From contig JADGHQ010000003.1 in NCBI GenBank assembly GCA_019683805.1, forward strand, positions 24,862-88,861: a stretch of DNA of 64,000 nt, written 5' to 3'. Source of the stretch: Thermoleophilaceae bacterium (lineage in GTDB: Bacteria > Actinomycetota > Thermoleophilia > Solirubrobacterales > Thermoleophilaceae). The stretch's first letter is position 1, and every line of letters begins with the position of its first letter. The position numbers and the translations under genes were made by a program. Positions 10,776-21,142 of the stretch are shown here, one piece after another. The notes under the pieces were generated by a model that saw only the letters and a list, made by a program, of their open reading frames with translations, had not been told where the DNA came from and made no database searches.

Positions 10776-11905
10776 GCGAGCGCATCCCGCTCGCGCGGCC
10801 GGTGCTCGGCGAGCGCGAGGAGCAGCTCGTGCTCGATGTGCTGCGGTCGGGCCGGCTGTCGCTGGGGCCGATGCTCGAGGAATTCGAGCGCCGCTTCGCG
10901 GAGCGGCTGGGGGCGGCGCACGCCTCGGCCGTCTCGAGCGGGACGGCCGGCCTCCACCTCGCGGTGCGCGCCGCCGGGATCGAGGCGGGCGACGAGGTCA
11001 TCACCACGCCCTTCAGCTTCGTCGCATCGGCGAACTGCGTGCTGTACGAGGGGGCGAGGCCGGTGTTCTGCGACATCGACCCGCGCACGCTCAACCTCGA
11101 CCCGCGCGCCGCCGAGGCGGCGGTCGGGGAGCGCACGACCGGGATCCTGCCCGTGCACATCTTCGGCTATCCCGCCGACATGCCCGCGTTCGAGCGGATC
11201 GCGCGCGAGCGCGGGCTCTGGCTCGTCGAGGACGCCTGCGAGGCGCTCGGGGCGGTGCACGCCGACGGCACGCCGGTCGGCGCGCGCGGCAACAGCGCGG
11301 TGTTCGCGTTCTACGCGAACAAGCAGATCACGACCGGCGAGGGCGGGGTCGTGACCTGCGGGGACGCCGCCGTGAAGGAGCGCATCGACTCCGAGCGCAA
11401 CCAGGGCCGCGTCCCCGACATGGGCTGGCTCGACCACGACCGGCTCGGGTTCAACTACCGGCTCTCGGAGCTCGCCTGCGCGCTCGGGGTCGCGCAGCTC
11501 GAGCGGCTCGACGAGCTGCTCGCGGCGCGCGCGCGTGTCGCCGCGCTGTACGGCGAGGCCCTCGCGGGCATCGAGGGCCTGCGGCTTCCCTGCCCCGACG
11601 AGGGCGGCGACCGCCGGAGCTGGTTCGTCTACGTCGTCCAGCTCCCGCGCGGGGTCGCGCGCGACCGCGCCGTCGAGGAGCTGCGCGCGCGCGGCGTCGA
11701 CTCGAAGCCGTACCTGCCGGCGATCCACCTGATGAGCTTCTACCGCGAGCGCTTCGGGCACCGCCCGGGCGAGTTCCCGGTGTGCGAGGATGTCGCCGCG
11801 CGGTCGCTGTCGCTGCCCTTCTTCCCGGGCATGTCCGAGGGGCAGGTCGCGCGCGTGGCGGAGGCGCTCCGCGAGGTGCTGGCGTGCGTCAGCGCACGGG
11901 CTTGA
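10772..11905 (+). CDS. DegT/DnrJ/EryC1/StrS-family aminotransferase
   Basis: 377-residue PLP enzyme of the sugar aminotransferase family, which aminates keto-sugars for cell-surface glycans or secondary metabolites. The PLP lysine is K184 in FYANKQITTGEGG; the SSGTAGLHLAV and VEDACEALGA motifs are present. The GTG start overlaps the cimA stop (GTGA), so it is translated with the branched-chain genes although no other sugar gene is nearby; its substrate is open. Its 3' end overlaps the convergent GNAT gene by 17 bases. Confidence 0.88.
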
Positions 11906-12503
11906 CGAGCCCCACGAGCGCCGGGATCGGCCCGACCGGACCCGACTCCGCCCTCACCTCGAAGCCCGCGCGCCGGTAGAGCGCGAGCGCCGGCGCGTTG
12001 CGCTTCGCGGTGTCGAGCGCGACCTGGGCGAGCCCGAGCTGGCGCGCCTGGCGCTCGGCATGCGCGAGCAGCGCCCGCCCCACGCCGCGGCGGCGGAACT
12101 CCGGCCGCGTGGCGAGCGCGTCGACGTAGAGCGAGTCGACCGGCGGCGCGGGGGCGGCGCGCGCGCCCACCCACCAGAGCCGCAGCACGCCGAGCCAGCG
12201 CCACGGCGGGCGGCGCCGCAGGACCAGGCGCAGGAAGCGGTAGGAGCGGTCGCGCGCCTCGCTGACCGGGAAGCTCGCCATCGCCCCGGCCACGCGGCCG
12301 TCGACATCGGCGACCGTCACGACCTCCACGCTTGCGTCGGTGCCGCCGGCCTCGTACGCGGCGCGGATCAGCTCGATCGCCTGCTCGCGTCCGCCGGCGA
12401 AGCGCTCGTAGCCGTCCGCGGAGGTCTCGTAGATCAGCTCCGCGACGGCGTCGCGGTCCTCGGGGCGGGCGCGGCGGATCGTGGGGGAGGCATGCTCAGG
12501 CAT
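11889..12503 (-). CDS. GNAT-family N-acetyltransferase
   Basis: 204 residues with the GNAT acetyl-CoA binding loop RRRGVGRALL (about residue 140) and a following helix AERQARQLGL, then ALALYRRAGFEV, the usual last strand. The start ATG lies 8 bases inside the end of the SDR gene, so the two are cotranscribed. Substrate unknown; the C-terminal 17 bases are shared with the convergent DegT gene. Confidence 0.85.
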   Translation of the reverse strand: MPEHASPTIRRARPEDRDAVAELIYETSADGYERFAGGREQAIELIRAAYEAGGTDASVEVVTVADVDGRVAGAMASFPVSEARDRSYRFLRLVLRRRPPWRWLGVLRLWWVGARAAPAPPVDSLYVDALATRPEFRRRGVGRALLAHAERQARQLGLAQVALDTAKRNAPALALYRRAGFEVRAESGPVGPIPALVGLVKPVR

Positions 12504-13476
12504 GCGCGGGCGCGATCGCCGCGAGCGTGGCGCGCAGGCCCTCCTCGAGCGGGGTCGGCTCCCAGCCGAGGCGCTCCTGGGCCTTGCCGGAGTCGGGCGC
12601 GGCGTCCCAGAGGAAGAAGTGGAGCTGGCCGCGGGGCAGCAGCGGCGGTCTGCGCGTCGCCCGCGAGAGCGCCTCGCCGGCGCCGGCCAGTGCCTTCGCG
12701 AGCGGCACCGGCAGCGTGGGGGGCACGCGGCCGCGCCCCGCGAGCGAGACTACCGTCTCGACGAGCTCGCGGATCGACACGTGGCGGTCGCAGAGGATGT
12801 AGCGCTCGCCGGGCTCGCCGCGCTCGGCCGCGAGCAGGTGGCCCCGTGCCGCGCCCGCGTTGAAGCACACGCCGCAGCCGCCGGGCGGCAGCGCGGGCAG
12901 CCGCTTCCGGATCGCGGGCAGGAACAGGTTCTGCTCGAAGGACGAGCCGCCCCCGCCCGGGCCGGGGCCGTAGACGCCCGCCGGGTTCACGAGCACGACC
13001 TCGAGCTCGTCGCCGGCCGCCGCCAGCACGAGCCGCTCGGCCTCCTGCTTCGAGCGCTCGTACGCCGTCCCCTTCGGGTAGTCCGCGACCCGCGTCTCGT
13101 CGAGGCGGCCACCCGGCTCGCAGTGGAACACGTCGATCGTGCTGGTCTGGACGAGCCGACGCACGCCCGCCGCGCGGGCCGCCCGCGCCAGGCTCTCGCT
13201 CCCGCGGGCGTTCACCTCGTGGAAGAGCGACTCGTCCGCAAGCCACTGCTCCGGCAGGCCCATCGCGTTGAACACGACCTCGCAGCCCTCGACGGCCGGG
13301 CGCAGCGAGGCGGGCTCGGTCACGTCGCCCCCGACGGCCTCGACCCCGGGAGGGAGCAGCGGCGCGGCGCGCGCGGGGTCGCGGACGAGCGCGCGCACCT
13401 CGTGGCCGCGCTCGACCAGCAGCGCCGCGAGCGCGTTACCCACCTTGCCGGTCGCGCCGGTGACGAGCGCCCTCAT
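12496..13476 (-). CDS. NAD(P)-dependent epimerase/dehydratase (extended SDR)
   Basis: 326-residue Rossmann enzyme: nucleotide loop VTGATGKVG at the N-terminus, catalytic Tyr-x3-Lys in AYERSKQEAE, and a downstream NPAGVYGPG segment as in sugar-nucleotide epimerases and dihydroflavonol-reductase-like proteins. A TTG three codons upstream (13483-13485) is also in frame, but the ATG at 13474-13476 is placed 8 bases after a TAGCAT -10, matching the leaderless pattern, so I take the ATG. Substrate not identifiable. Confidence 0.85.
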   Translation of the reverse strand: MRALVTGATGKVGNALAALLVERGHEVRALVRDPARAAPLLPPGVEAVGGDVTEPASLRPAVEGCEVVFNAMGLPEQWLADESLFHEVNARGSESLARAARAAGVRRLVQTSTIDVFHCEPGGRLDETRVADYPKGTAYERSKQEAERLVLAAAGDELEVVLVNPAGVYGPGPGGGGSSFEQNLFLPAIRKRLPALPPGGCGVCFNAGAARGHLLAAERGEPGERYILCDRHVSIRELVETVVSLAGRGRVPPTLPVPLAKALAGAGEALSRATRRPPLLPRGQLHFFLWDAAPDSGKAQERLGWEPTPLEEGLRATLAAIAPAHA

Positions 13477-13484
13477 CGGCCGCA

Positions 13485-13490
13485 ATGCTA
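13485..13490 (-). promoter_or_regulatory. -10 element of the SDR gene, leaderless type
   Basis: TAGCAT on the minus strand, 8 bases before the ATG; it fixes the start choice of the SDR gene. It is back to back with the argH -10 at 13523. Confidence 0.5.
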
Positions 13491-13522
13491 GGGGCGCTGC
13501 CCGGCGTCGGCCGCGCGGCTCG

Positions 13523-13528
13523 TAGACT
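13523..13528 (+). promoter_or_regulatory. -10 element of argH, leaderless type
   Basis: TAGACT with 8 bases to the ATG. No Shine-Dalgarno and no clear -35. Confidence 0.55.
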
Positions 13529-13536
13529 GCGCGCCC

Positions 13537-14907
13537 ATGTCGCGCTTCTCAGAGCCGCAGGACCCGGTCTTCCAGGCGCTCAACTCGTCGGTGGGCTTCG
13601 ACTACCGGCTCGCGCCGTACGACATCCGGCAGTCCCTCGCGCACATCCGCATGCTCGGCCGCTGCGGGATCGTCCCCCAGGACGACGTGGACGAGATCGT
13701 CCGCGGGCTCGAGCTGGTGCGGCGCGAGCTCGAGGAGGACCGCTTCGAGATAGCCCCGGGTGACGAGGACATCCACATGGCGGTCGAGCGCAGGCTCACC
13801 GAGCTCGTGGGGGCGGTCGGCGGCAAGCTGCACACGGCGCGCTCGCGCAACGACCAGGTCGCGACCGACGTCGCGATGTTCGTGCGCGACCGCTGCCGCC
13901 GCGCCCGCGAGGCGATCCTCGCGCTCATGGAGGTGCTTGCCTCGCTCGCCGAGGCCCACCTCGACTGGCCGATGCCCGGCTACACGCACCTGCAGCGCGC
14001 CCAGCCGGTCTACCTCTCCCACCACCTGCTCGCGTGGTTCTGGAAGCTGCGCCGCGACCACCGGCGCTTCGGGTTCTGCCTCGACGCGGCCGACGAGCTG
14101 CCGCTCGGCGCGGGCGCCCTCGCCGGCGTCAACTTCGCGACCGACCGCCGCTTGGTCGCCGAGGAGCTCGGCTTCGCGCGCGTCGCCCCGAACTCGATCG
14201 ACGCCGTCTCGAACCGCGACTTCGTGATCGACTACGTGGGCGCGGCGGCGCTGTGCGCCACGCACCTCTCCCAGCTCGGGGCGGAGATCGTCCTCTGGTC
14301 GAGCGAGGAGTTCCGCTTCTGCGAGGTCTCCGACGCGTTCGCCTCCGGCTCGAGCATCATGCCCCAGAAGAAGAACCCCGACGCCGCCGAGCTCCTGCGC
14401 GGGAAGGGGCCGCGCGTCGTCTCCCACCTCGTCGGCCTGCACGGCATGCTGCACGGCCTGCCGCTCACCTACAACAAGGACCTGCAGGAGGACAAGGAGC
14501 ACCTCTTCGACGCTGCCGACACGCTCGAGCTGGCGCTCGCCGCGGCGGCAGGGATGCTGCGCGGCATCCGCTTCCGCCGCGAGGTCCTCGCGCAGGCGGC
14601 CGCGGACGAGTTCCCGGCGGCGACCGACGTCGCCGACATGCTCGTCACGCGCGGGGTGCCGTTCCGCGAGGCGCACGGCATCGTGGCGTCGCTCGTGCGC
14701 CACGCGATCGACAGCGGGCGCACGCTCTCCGATCTCTCCGAGGACGAGCTGCGCGGCTTCTCGGACAGGCTCGTGCCCGGCTTCCACGAGCTCCTCGCCG
14801 AGCGCGCCTGGCTCGAGTCGAAGGTGTCGGAGGGCGGCACGGCTCTCGAGCGCGTGCGCGAGCAGCTCGCCGAGGCGCGCCGGGTGCTGGCCGAGGAGGG
14901 CGCTTGA
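13537..14907 (+). CDS. argH: argininosuccinate lyase
   Basis: 456 residues, normal length. Splits argininosuccinate into arginine and fumarate, the last step of arginine synthesis. The fumarase-superfamily signature GSSIMPQKKNPD (residues 271-282) carries the catalytic serine loop, and TARSRNDQVATD and YTHLQRAQP, both diagnostic for ArgH, are present. No other arg gene is next to it; it opens its own unit with a leaderless-type promoter and is coupled through TTGA to the DNA glycosylase gene. Confidence 0.96.
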   Translation: MSRFSEPQDPVFQALNSSVGFDYRLAPYDIRQSLAHIRMLGRCGIVPQDDVDEIVRGLELVRRELEEDRFEIAPGDEDIHMAVERRLTELVGAVGGKLHTARSRNDQVATDVAMFVRDRCRRAREAILALMEVLASLAEAHLDWPMPGYTHLQRAQPVYLSHHLLAWFWKLRRDHRRFGFCLDAADELPLGAGALAGVNFATDRRLVAEELGFARVAPNSIDAVSNRDFVIDYVGAAALCATHLSQLGAEIVLWSSEEFRFCEVSDAFASGSSIMPQKKNPDAAELLRGKGPRVVSHLVGLHGMLHGLPLTYNKDLQEDKEHLFDAADTLELALAAAAGMLRGIRFRREVLAQAAADEFPAATDVADMLVTRGVPFREAHGIVASLVRHAIDSGRTLSDLSEDELRGFSDRLVPGFHELLAERAWLESKVSEGGTALERVREQLAEARRVLAEEGA

Positions 14908-15521
14908 CCGACCCGCGCGAGCCCGCCTTCTACGCGCGCTCGGTGCACGAGGTCGCGCGTGACCTCCTGGGCTGCACGCTCCGCCACGGCGGCCTCGCGG
15001 GGCGCATCGTCGAGGTGGAGAGCTACCACGAGGAGGAGCCGGCCTGCCACGCCTACGCGGGGCTCACGCCGCGCACCGAGGTGCTGTTCGGGCCGCCCGG
15101 CTTCGCCTACGTGTACCGCTCCTACGGCATCCACGCGCTCCTGAACGCCGTCGCCGAGGAGGAGGGCGTGGGGGCGGCCGTGCTGATCCGGGCGCTCGAG
15201 CCGCTCGAGGGCGTCGACGAGATGCGCCGCCGCCGGCGCGGGCTCGAGCGCGCGCGGGACCTCTGCTCGGGGCCGGGCAGGCTCACGCAGGCGCTAGGGA
15301 TCGGGCTCGAGCTGAACGGATCGCCGCTCACCGACGGCGGTCCGATCGAGATCCTCCCGCGCCCGGCGGGAGCCCGGCCGCCAGAGATCGTCACGGGAGA
15401 GCGGATCGGCATCACGAGGGCGGTGGACCTGCCCTGGCGCTTCTGTGACGCGACGAGCGCGTCGGTGTCGCGCCCGCTGCCCGCGGCAATGCGCGCGCGC
15501 CGCCGCGGGCGCGCGGCCTAG
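14904..15521 (+). CDS. 3-methyladenine DNA glycosylase (AAG/MPG family)
   Basis: 205-residue base-excision repair enzyme that removes alkylated purines. Family hallmarks: LLGCTL, the catalytic glutamate in IVEVESY, the DNA-intercalating region PACHAYAGLTPR, YVYRSYGIH, and CSGPGRLTQALGI. The TTG start overlaps the argH TGA (TTGA), so the repair gene rides on the arginine unit. Ends with an Arg-rich tail; its TAG lies in a 16-base palindrome shared with the convergent PBP gene. Confidence 0.92.
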   Translation: MTDPREPAFYARSVHEVARDLLGCTLRHGGLAGRIVEVESYHEEEPACHAYAGLTPRTEVLFGPPGFAYVYRSYGIHALLNAVAEEEGVGAAVLIRALEPLEGVDEMRRRRRGLERARDLCSGPGRLTQALGIGLELNGSPLTDGGPIEILPRPAGARPPEIVTGERIGITRAVDLPWRFCDATSASVSRPLPAAMRARRRGRAA

Positions 15522-15533
15522 CCGGCCGGCTAG
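15518..15533. repeat. 16-base perfect palindrome over two convergent stop codons
   Basis: CTAGCCGGCCGGCTAG. The left CTAG contains the TAG of the glycosylase gene and the right one contains the TAG of the PBP gene on the other strand. No T tract follows, so it is not a standard intrinsic terminator. Confidence 0.6.
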
Positions 15534-17815
15534 CCCGAGGGCGGCGCCCCCGGGCCGCCGTCCCCCGGTGCGGTGCCGCCGGTGTCCCCGCCGCCGGTTC
15601 CGCCCTGGCCTCCGCCCGGAGCGTCGCCGGCAGGCGGCCGGGGCTGCGGCCGCGGCTGGGGCTGCGGCCGCGGCTGGGGCTGCGGCCGCGGTTGCTGCGT
15701 CTGCTGGGCGCGCGGCTGGGTTTCGGTGCTGCCGCCCCCGGCCGGGGCCTGCTGGGTCTCGGTCGGAGCGGGCACGGGCGCCGTCGCCTGAGTCGGGGCC
15801 TGCAGCGGCTCGCTCGCGCCCGGGTGGCGCTCCTCGCGGAGCGCGATCGAGGCCATCATCACGTCCCGCCAGATGAGCGCCGGGAAGGTGCCGCCGGCCA
15901 CGGGTTTGCCGCCGAACTCGGTCAGCATCGGCTTGAGCTTGTCGGGATAGCCAACCCAGACCGCCACCGTGTACTGGTCGTCGAAGCCGACGAACCAGGC
16001 GTCGCCGTAGTTCTCGGTGGTCCCGGTCTTGCCGGCCGCGAACTCGGGCAGCCGCGCGGCCGTGCCGGTGCCGTGCTGGATCACCCCCGCCAGGAGCTGC
16101 TTGGCCTCCTCGTCGACCGCGCGCGGGATCACGAGCTGCGAGCGCCGCTTGTTCTCGTCGATGGTCCGGCCGTCCGGCGACCTGACGGACTCGATCGCCA
16201 CGGGCCCCATCCTCGACGAGGCGAGAGTGCCCGACACGCGCTTCCCGCCGTTCGCGATCGTCGAGTACGCGTAGGCCATCTCGAGCGGGCTGACGCCGAT
16301 GCGGAGGCCGCCGAGCGTCATCGCGTAGTTGGTCGAGATCGGGGTGCGGATGCCCATGCGCTCCGCGAGCCGCGCGATCCTCCTGGTGCCGAGGCGGATG
16401 CCGAGCTGCGCGAACACCGAGTTGTCGGACTGCGCGGTGGCGCTCGCGAGGCTCGTCGGGCCGGCGTAGGAGTCGTTGTAGTTGTGGACGATGAAGTGCT
16501 CGCCGTTGCCGTGCGGCACCTCGATGTCGAGCGGCTGCGAGTTGAACGGGCTGCCCGGCCCGTAGCCCTCCTCGAGCGCCTTGATCAGGATGAACGGCTT
16601 GAACGCCGAGCCGGGCTGGCGGTGGCCGTTGGTCGCGAGGTTGAACGGCTTCTTCTGGAAGTCGGAGCCGCCTACCATCGCCTTCACCTCGCCGGTCCTG
16701 TTCTCGATCATGACGAGCGAGGCGCTCAGAGCCGTTCCGGTGAGGCGGTTGCGGATCGCGTCCTCGGCCGCGGCCTGGAGCTTGGGGTCGAGGGTCGTGC
16801 GGATGCGCAGGCCGCCCCCGAACACGCGCCCCGAGCCGTAGCGGTCGACGAGCTGCTGCGTCACCCAGCTCGAGAAGTAGGGCTCCGACGACTCCGGCTT
16901 CGGCGGGTTGATGCTCGCCTGGGAGGGGACCGCCTCCTTCACGGACTCGGCGTACTGGGTGGGGGTGATCATGTGCTGCTGGAGCATCCGCTGCAGCACG
17001 AGGTCGCGGCGCTCGCGTGCGGCGGCGGGGTTCTGGACCGGGTCGTAGCCGCTCGGCGAGGCGATCATCCCCGCGAGCAGCGCGGCCTGCGCGGGGGTGG
17101 CGAAGCGGGCGGCGCGGTAGTTCGGGTCGTACTTCGTCCGCCGCGGGTCGCCGAAGTAGGTCCGCATGGCGGACTCGATCCCGTAGGCGCCGTTGCCGAA
17201 GTAGATCGTGTTCAGGTACTCGGTGAGGATCTTCTGCTTCGACCACTTGCGCTCGAGGTGGTAGGCGAGCGCCGCCTCGCGCAGCTTCTCGAAGACCGTG
17301 CGGTTGCCCTGCGCCGCGAGCGCGTTCTTGACGAACTGCTGCGTGATCGTGGAGGCGCCCTGGCGCGCGCCGCGGTGGATCACGTCGGCGACCACCGCGC
17401 GAGCGATCCCCTTGTAGTCGACGCCCTTGTGCTCGTAGAAGCGGCGGTCCTCGATCGCGATCACCGCGTTCTTGATGTTCGGCGAGATCTCGTCCTCGCC
17501 GACGAGGATGCGGTTCTGGTTGCCGGTGAGCTTCGCGATCTGCGTGCCGGCCTTGTCGTCGGCGATCAGAGTGGAGTTGCGCGCGGCGCGGAACTCGGCG
17601 TTGTTCTCGAGCGCCGGCAGCTCGCTGGCGACGGCCATCATCATCCCGAAGATCGTCGAGATGACCGCGAGCACGAGCAGGCCCGCGAGCACGAGCGCGA
17701 GCCGCAGCTTCTTCACCTTGGGCTTCGCCGTGCGGGCGCCGCGACCGGCTCCGGGGAGGGGCGCTGCGGTCCCGGCCACGGGCCTCAGCGCTGTCGGCGG
17801 CGTCGTCTCCTGCAT
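15530..17815 (-). CDS. class A penicillin-binding protein (transglycosylase/transpeptidase)
   Basis: 761 residues. A basic cytoplasmic segment, one membrane helix at about 38-62, a GT51 transglycosylase domain (catalytic Glu122 in EDRRFYEHKG; STITQQFVKN; RKWSKQKILTEYLN) and a transpeptidase domain with S403-x-x-K406 (GSAFKPF), SDN at 463-465 and KTGT at 596-599. It polymerises and cross-links peptidoglycan outside the membrane. The last 95 residues are a Pro/Gln/Arg/Gly-rich low-complexity tail. The ATG has no close -10; the promoter may lie in the 98-base divergent gap to tyrS. Confidence 0.93.
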   Translation of the reverse strand: MQETTPPTALRPVAGTAAPLPGAGRGARTAKPKVKKLRLALVLAGLLVLAVISTIFGMMMAVASELPALENNAEFRAARNSTLIADDKAGTQIAKLTGNQNRILVGEDEISPNIKNAVIAIEDRRFYEHKGVDYKGIARAVVADVIHRGARQGASTITQQFVKNALAAQGNRTVFEKLREAALAYHLERKWSKQKILTEYLNTIYFGNGAYGIESAMRTYFGDPRRTKYDPNYRAARFATPAQAALLAGMIASPSGYDPVQNPAAARERRDLVLQRMLQQHMITPTQYAESVKEAVPSQASINPPKPESSEPYFSSWVTQQLVDRYGSGRVFGGGLRIRTTLDPKLQAAAEDAIRNRLTGTALSASLVMIENRTGEVKAMVGGSDFQKKPFNLATNGHRQPGSAFKPFILIKALEEGYGPGSPFNSQPLDIEVPHGNGEHFIVHNYNDSYAGPTSLASATAQSDNSVFAQLGIRLGTRRIARLAERMGIRTPISTNYAMTLGGLRIGVSPLEMAYAYSTIANGGKRVSGTLASSRMGPVAIESVRSPDGRTIDENKRRSQLVIPRAVDEEAKQLLAGVIQHGTGTAARLPEFAAGKTGTTENYGDAWFVGFDDQYTVAVWVGYPDKLKPMLTEFGGKPVAGGTFPALIWRDVMMASIALREERHPGASEPLQAPTQATAPVPAPTETQQAPAGGGSTETQPRAQQTQQPRPQPQPRPQPQPRPQPRPPAGDAPGGGQGGTGGGDTGGTAPGDGGPGAPPSG
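15642..15695. repeat. 18-base tandem repeat in the PBP tail
   Basis: Unit GGCTGCGGCCGCGGCTGG, two exact copies and a third that decays in its last bases. On the coding strand it encodes a Pro-Gln-Pro-Arg pattern. Such repeats can slip and change copy number. Confidence 0.7.
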
Positions 17816-17900
17816 TGCGGTGCGGGCTGACAGCGGTGCGCTGCCCCGGCGGACGGCGGGGCGGCGACCCTTCGCGCTCCGTCCGGCGAGGGCCGCAGTC

Positions 17901-17906
17901 TAGCAT
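17901..17906 (+). promoter_or_regulatory. -10 element of tyrS, leaderless type
   Basis: TAGCAT with 7 bases to the GTG start; no Shine-Dalgarno. Confidence 0.5.
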
Positions 17907-17913
17907 TGGCGCC

Positions 17914-19095
17914 GTGACGGAGACCCCGGCCTCGGAGGCGCAGTTCCTGCGTCGAAACGCTGTGGACGCGCTCCCCGAGGGGGCGCTCGAGCGCCAGCTC
18001 GCGGAAGGCCGGCCGCTGCGGATCAAGCTCGGGATCGACCCCACCACGGCCGACATCCACCTCGGGCACACTGTCGTGCTGCGCAAGCTGCGGGAGTTCC
18101 AGGAGCGCGGCCATCACGTGGTACTGATCATCGGCGACTACACCGCGCGCGTGGGCGACCCGAGCGGCCGCTCGAGCACCCGGCCGCAGGTCGACCCGCG
18201 CGAGATCGACGCGAACGCCGAGACCTACGTGAGCCAGGCTTTCAAGGCCCTCGACGAGTCGCGGACGGAGGTGCGGCGCAACAGCGAGTGGCTCGACATG
18301 CCGATGGAGGAGCTCTTCCGGCTCGCGCGGCTCGCGACGGTCGCCCAGATCCTGGAGCGCGACGACTTCTCCAAACGCTGGTCGGCCCGGGAGCCGATCT
18401 CGATCCTCGAGCTGCTCTACCCGCTGCTCCAGGCCTACGACTCGGTCGCCGTCCGGGCCGACGTAGAGCTCGGCGGCACCGACCAGAAGTTCAACCTCCT
18501 GCTCGGGCGCGACATCCAGCAGGCCTACGGCCAGAAGCCGCAGTCGATCCTGACGATGCCGATCCTGCCGGGCATCGACGGGGTCCAGAAGATGTCCAAG
18601 TCGCTCGGCAACTATGTGGGCGTGACCGAGCCGCCCGAGGAGCAGTTCGGGAAGCTCATGCGCGTCCCGGACGCGACGATGCCGGTTTACTACGAGCTGC
18701 TGCTCGACGAGCCGTTCGACCCCGCGCGGCCCGCGGTCGAGTCGAAGCGCGCGCTCGCGCGCTCGCTGGTGGCGCGCTACCACGGCGAGGAGGCCGCGCG
18801 CGCGGCCGAGGCCCATTTCGACCGCCTGCACGTCGAGCGCGGCATGCCGGACGAGATCGACGAGGCGCCGCTTCCGGCTGGCGAGACCGTGCACCTGCCC
18901 GCGCTGATCGCGTCGGCCTTCGGCGTGTCGAGCTCGGAGGCGCGCCGGCTGCTCGCGCAGGGGGGCGTGAGGCTCGACGGCGAGCGGCTCGACGGCGCCG
19001 ACCTCGATCTTCCCGCAGACCGGCTCGACGGGGCGGTCCTGCAGATCGGCAAGCGGCGCTTCAAGCGCTTCCGCCGGTCCGCCGACGTGAGCTGA
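17914..19095 (+). CDS. tyrS: tyrosyl-tRNA synthetase
   Basis: 393-residue class I synthetase. The HIGH motif appears as HLGH (residues 49-52) and KMSKS is exact (226-230); an S4 RNA-binding domain closes the protein (SSSEARRLLAQGGVRLDGE). The upstream frame stays open, but the GTG at 17914 is placed 7 bases after a TAGCAT -10 and begins the conserved part. No T-box leader is possible in the short divergent region. It stands alone, 75 bases ahead of the rRNA promoter. Confidence 0.95.
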   Translation: MTETPASEAQFLRRNAVDALPEGALERQLAEGRPLRIKLGIDPTTADIHLGHTVVLRKLREFQERGHHVVLIIGDYTARVGDPSGRSSTRPQVDPREIDANAETYVSQAFKALDESRTEVRRNSEWLDMPMEELFRLARLATVAQILERDDFSKRWSAREPISILELLYPLLQAYDSVAVRADVELGGTDQKFNLLLGRDIQQAYGQKPQSILTMPILPGIDGVQKMSKSLGNYVGVTEPPEEQFGKLMRVPDATMPVYYELLLDEPFDPARPAVESKRALARSLVARYHGEEAARAAEAHFDRLHVERGMPDEIDEAPLPAGETVHLPALIASAFGVSSSEARRLLAQGGVRLDGERLDGADLDLPADRLDGAVLQIGKRRFKRFRRSADVS

Positions 19096-19134
19096 GGAAG
19101 CGCTCTCCGCCGGGCATCAGCCCTGGACCGGAGC

Positions 19135-19154
19135 CGAGCCCTGAACGGGGCTCG
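19135..19154 (+). terminator. hairpin after tyrS
   Basis: CGAGCCC-TGAACG-GGGCTCG, a perfect 7-bp stem 40 bases after the tyrS stop. There is no T tract, so termination strength is uncertain. Confidence 0.4.
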
Positions 19155-19169
19155 CGCGGGGCGTCTGCG

Positions 19170-19199
19170 TTGACGCTCCGTCCGCGGGCGCGCTATATT
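19170..19199 (+). promoter_or_regulatory. rRNA operon promoter
   Basis: TTGACG (19170-19175), an 18-base spacer, then TATATT (19194-19199). It is by far the closest match to a housekeeping promoter in the window and the only good one before the 16S gene. Initiation would fall near 19206. Confidence 0.8.
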
Positions 19200-19202
19200 T
19201 CG

Positions 19203-19305
19203 CGGTCCCTGAGATGGCCCACATCCGGACCGACCTGGAGGAAGGCAGGGCGTAGGATCGCCACGGCGAGCCGAGCCTGGGCCTCCTCGCAAGGGAGGCC
19301 TTTTT
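19203..19305 (+). ncRNA. structured rRNA leader, attenuator-like or small RNA
   Basis: The first 100 bases after the promoter fold well: a hairpin CGGTCC/GGACCG (19203-19208 with 19227-19232) with an inner GATG/CATC stem, then a terminator-like hairpin GGCCTCC/GGAGGCC (19280-19286, 19294-19300) followed by TTTTT (19301-19305). A purine stretch at 19237-19249 (GGAGG and GGCAGG) can instead pair with 19276-19286 and would undo the terminator stem. Either the rRNA is attenuated here or a roughly 100-base RNA is released. All of this is inferred from sequence. Confidence 0.5.
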
Positions 19306-19588
19306 GATGGGCCGGGACGGGGAGCGCACTCCATGCGGAGGCCCCGCTCGGGAGGCGCGACGGTCTTTGAAAACTCAACAGCGTGTGCGACTCGGGCTCA
19401 CCGAGCTCGAAGTCGCGTCCAAGCCTGAAACCGCCCCGGTCGCCTCTGCGATCGCGGCGGTCAGAACAACCAACCCGTCGATTCGGGTCGGCCGCCAGGT
19501 GTACGGCAGCCGGCCGCTACGAATTGACGACTCTCTGAACTGGACAGTGGACCCGGCGCCTTCGGGTGCCGGTGTGACACGCACGTCT
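19306..19588 (+). other. rRNA leader, distal part
   Basis: No gene seen. It holds the CTTTGAAAACTCAACAG segment typical of pre-16S leaders, whose 18-base core AAAACTCAACAGCGTGTG (19370-19387) is exactly complementary to 21248-21265 in the spacer; the longer arms 19362-19389 and 21246-21273 form the pre-16S processing stalk. No second promoter is apparent. Confidence 0.7.

Positions 19589-21142
<1,554 letters not shown>

Noticed and set aside
13476..13485. TTG start for the SDR gene
   Set aside because: It would begin inside the -10 hexamer TAGCAT; the ATG at 13474-13476 is correctly spaced from it.
15294..18086. 930-residue reverse frame around the PBP gene
   Set aside because: Out of frame with the PBP, composed of Arg/Ala/Pro-rich text, and overlaps clear genes on both sides.
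19209..19256. TPP-riboswitch-like words (CTGAGA ... ACCTG ... GCGTAGG) in the rRNA leader
   Set aside because: The P5 stem and its conserved loop are missing, the spacing is shorter than consensus, and the 5' half would lie upstream of the predicted transcription start.
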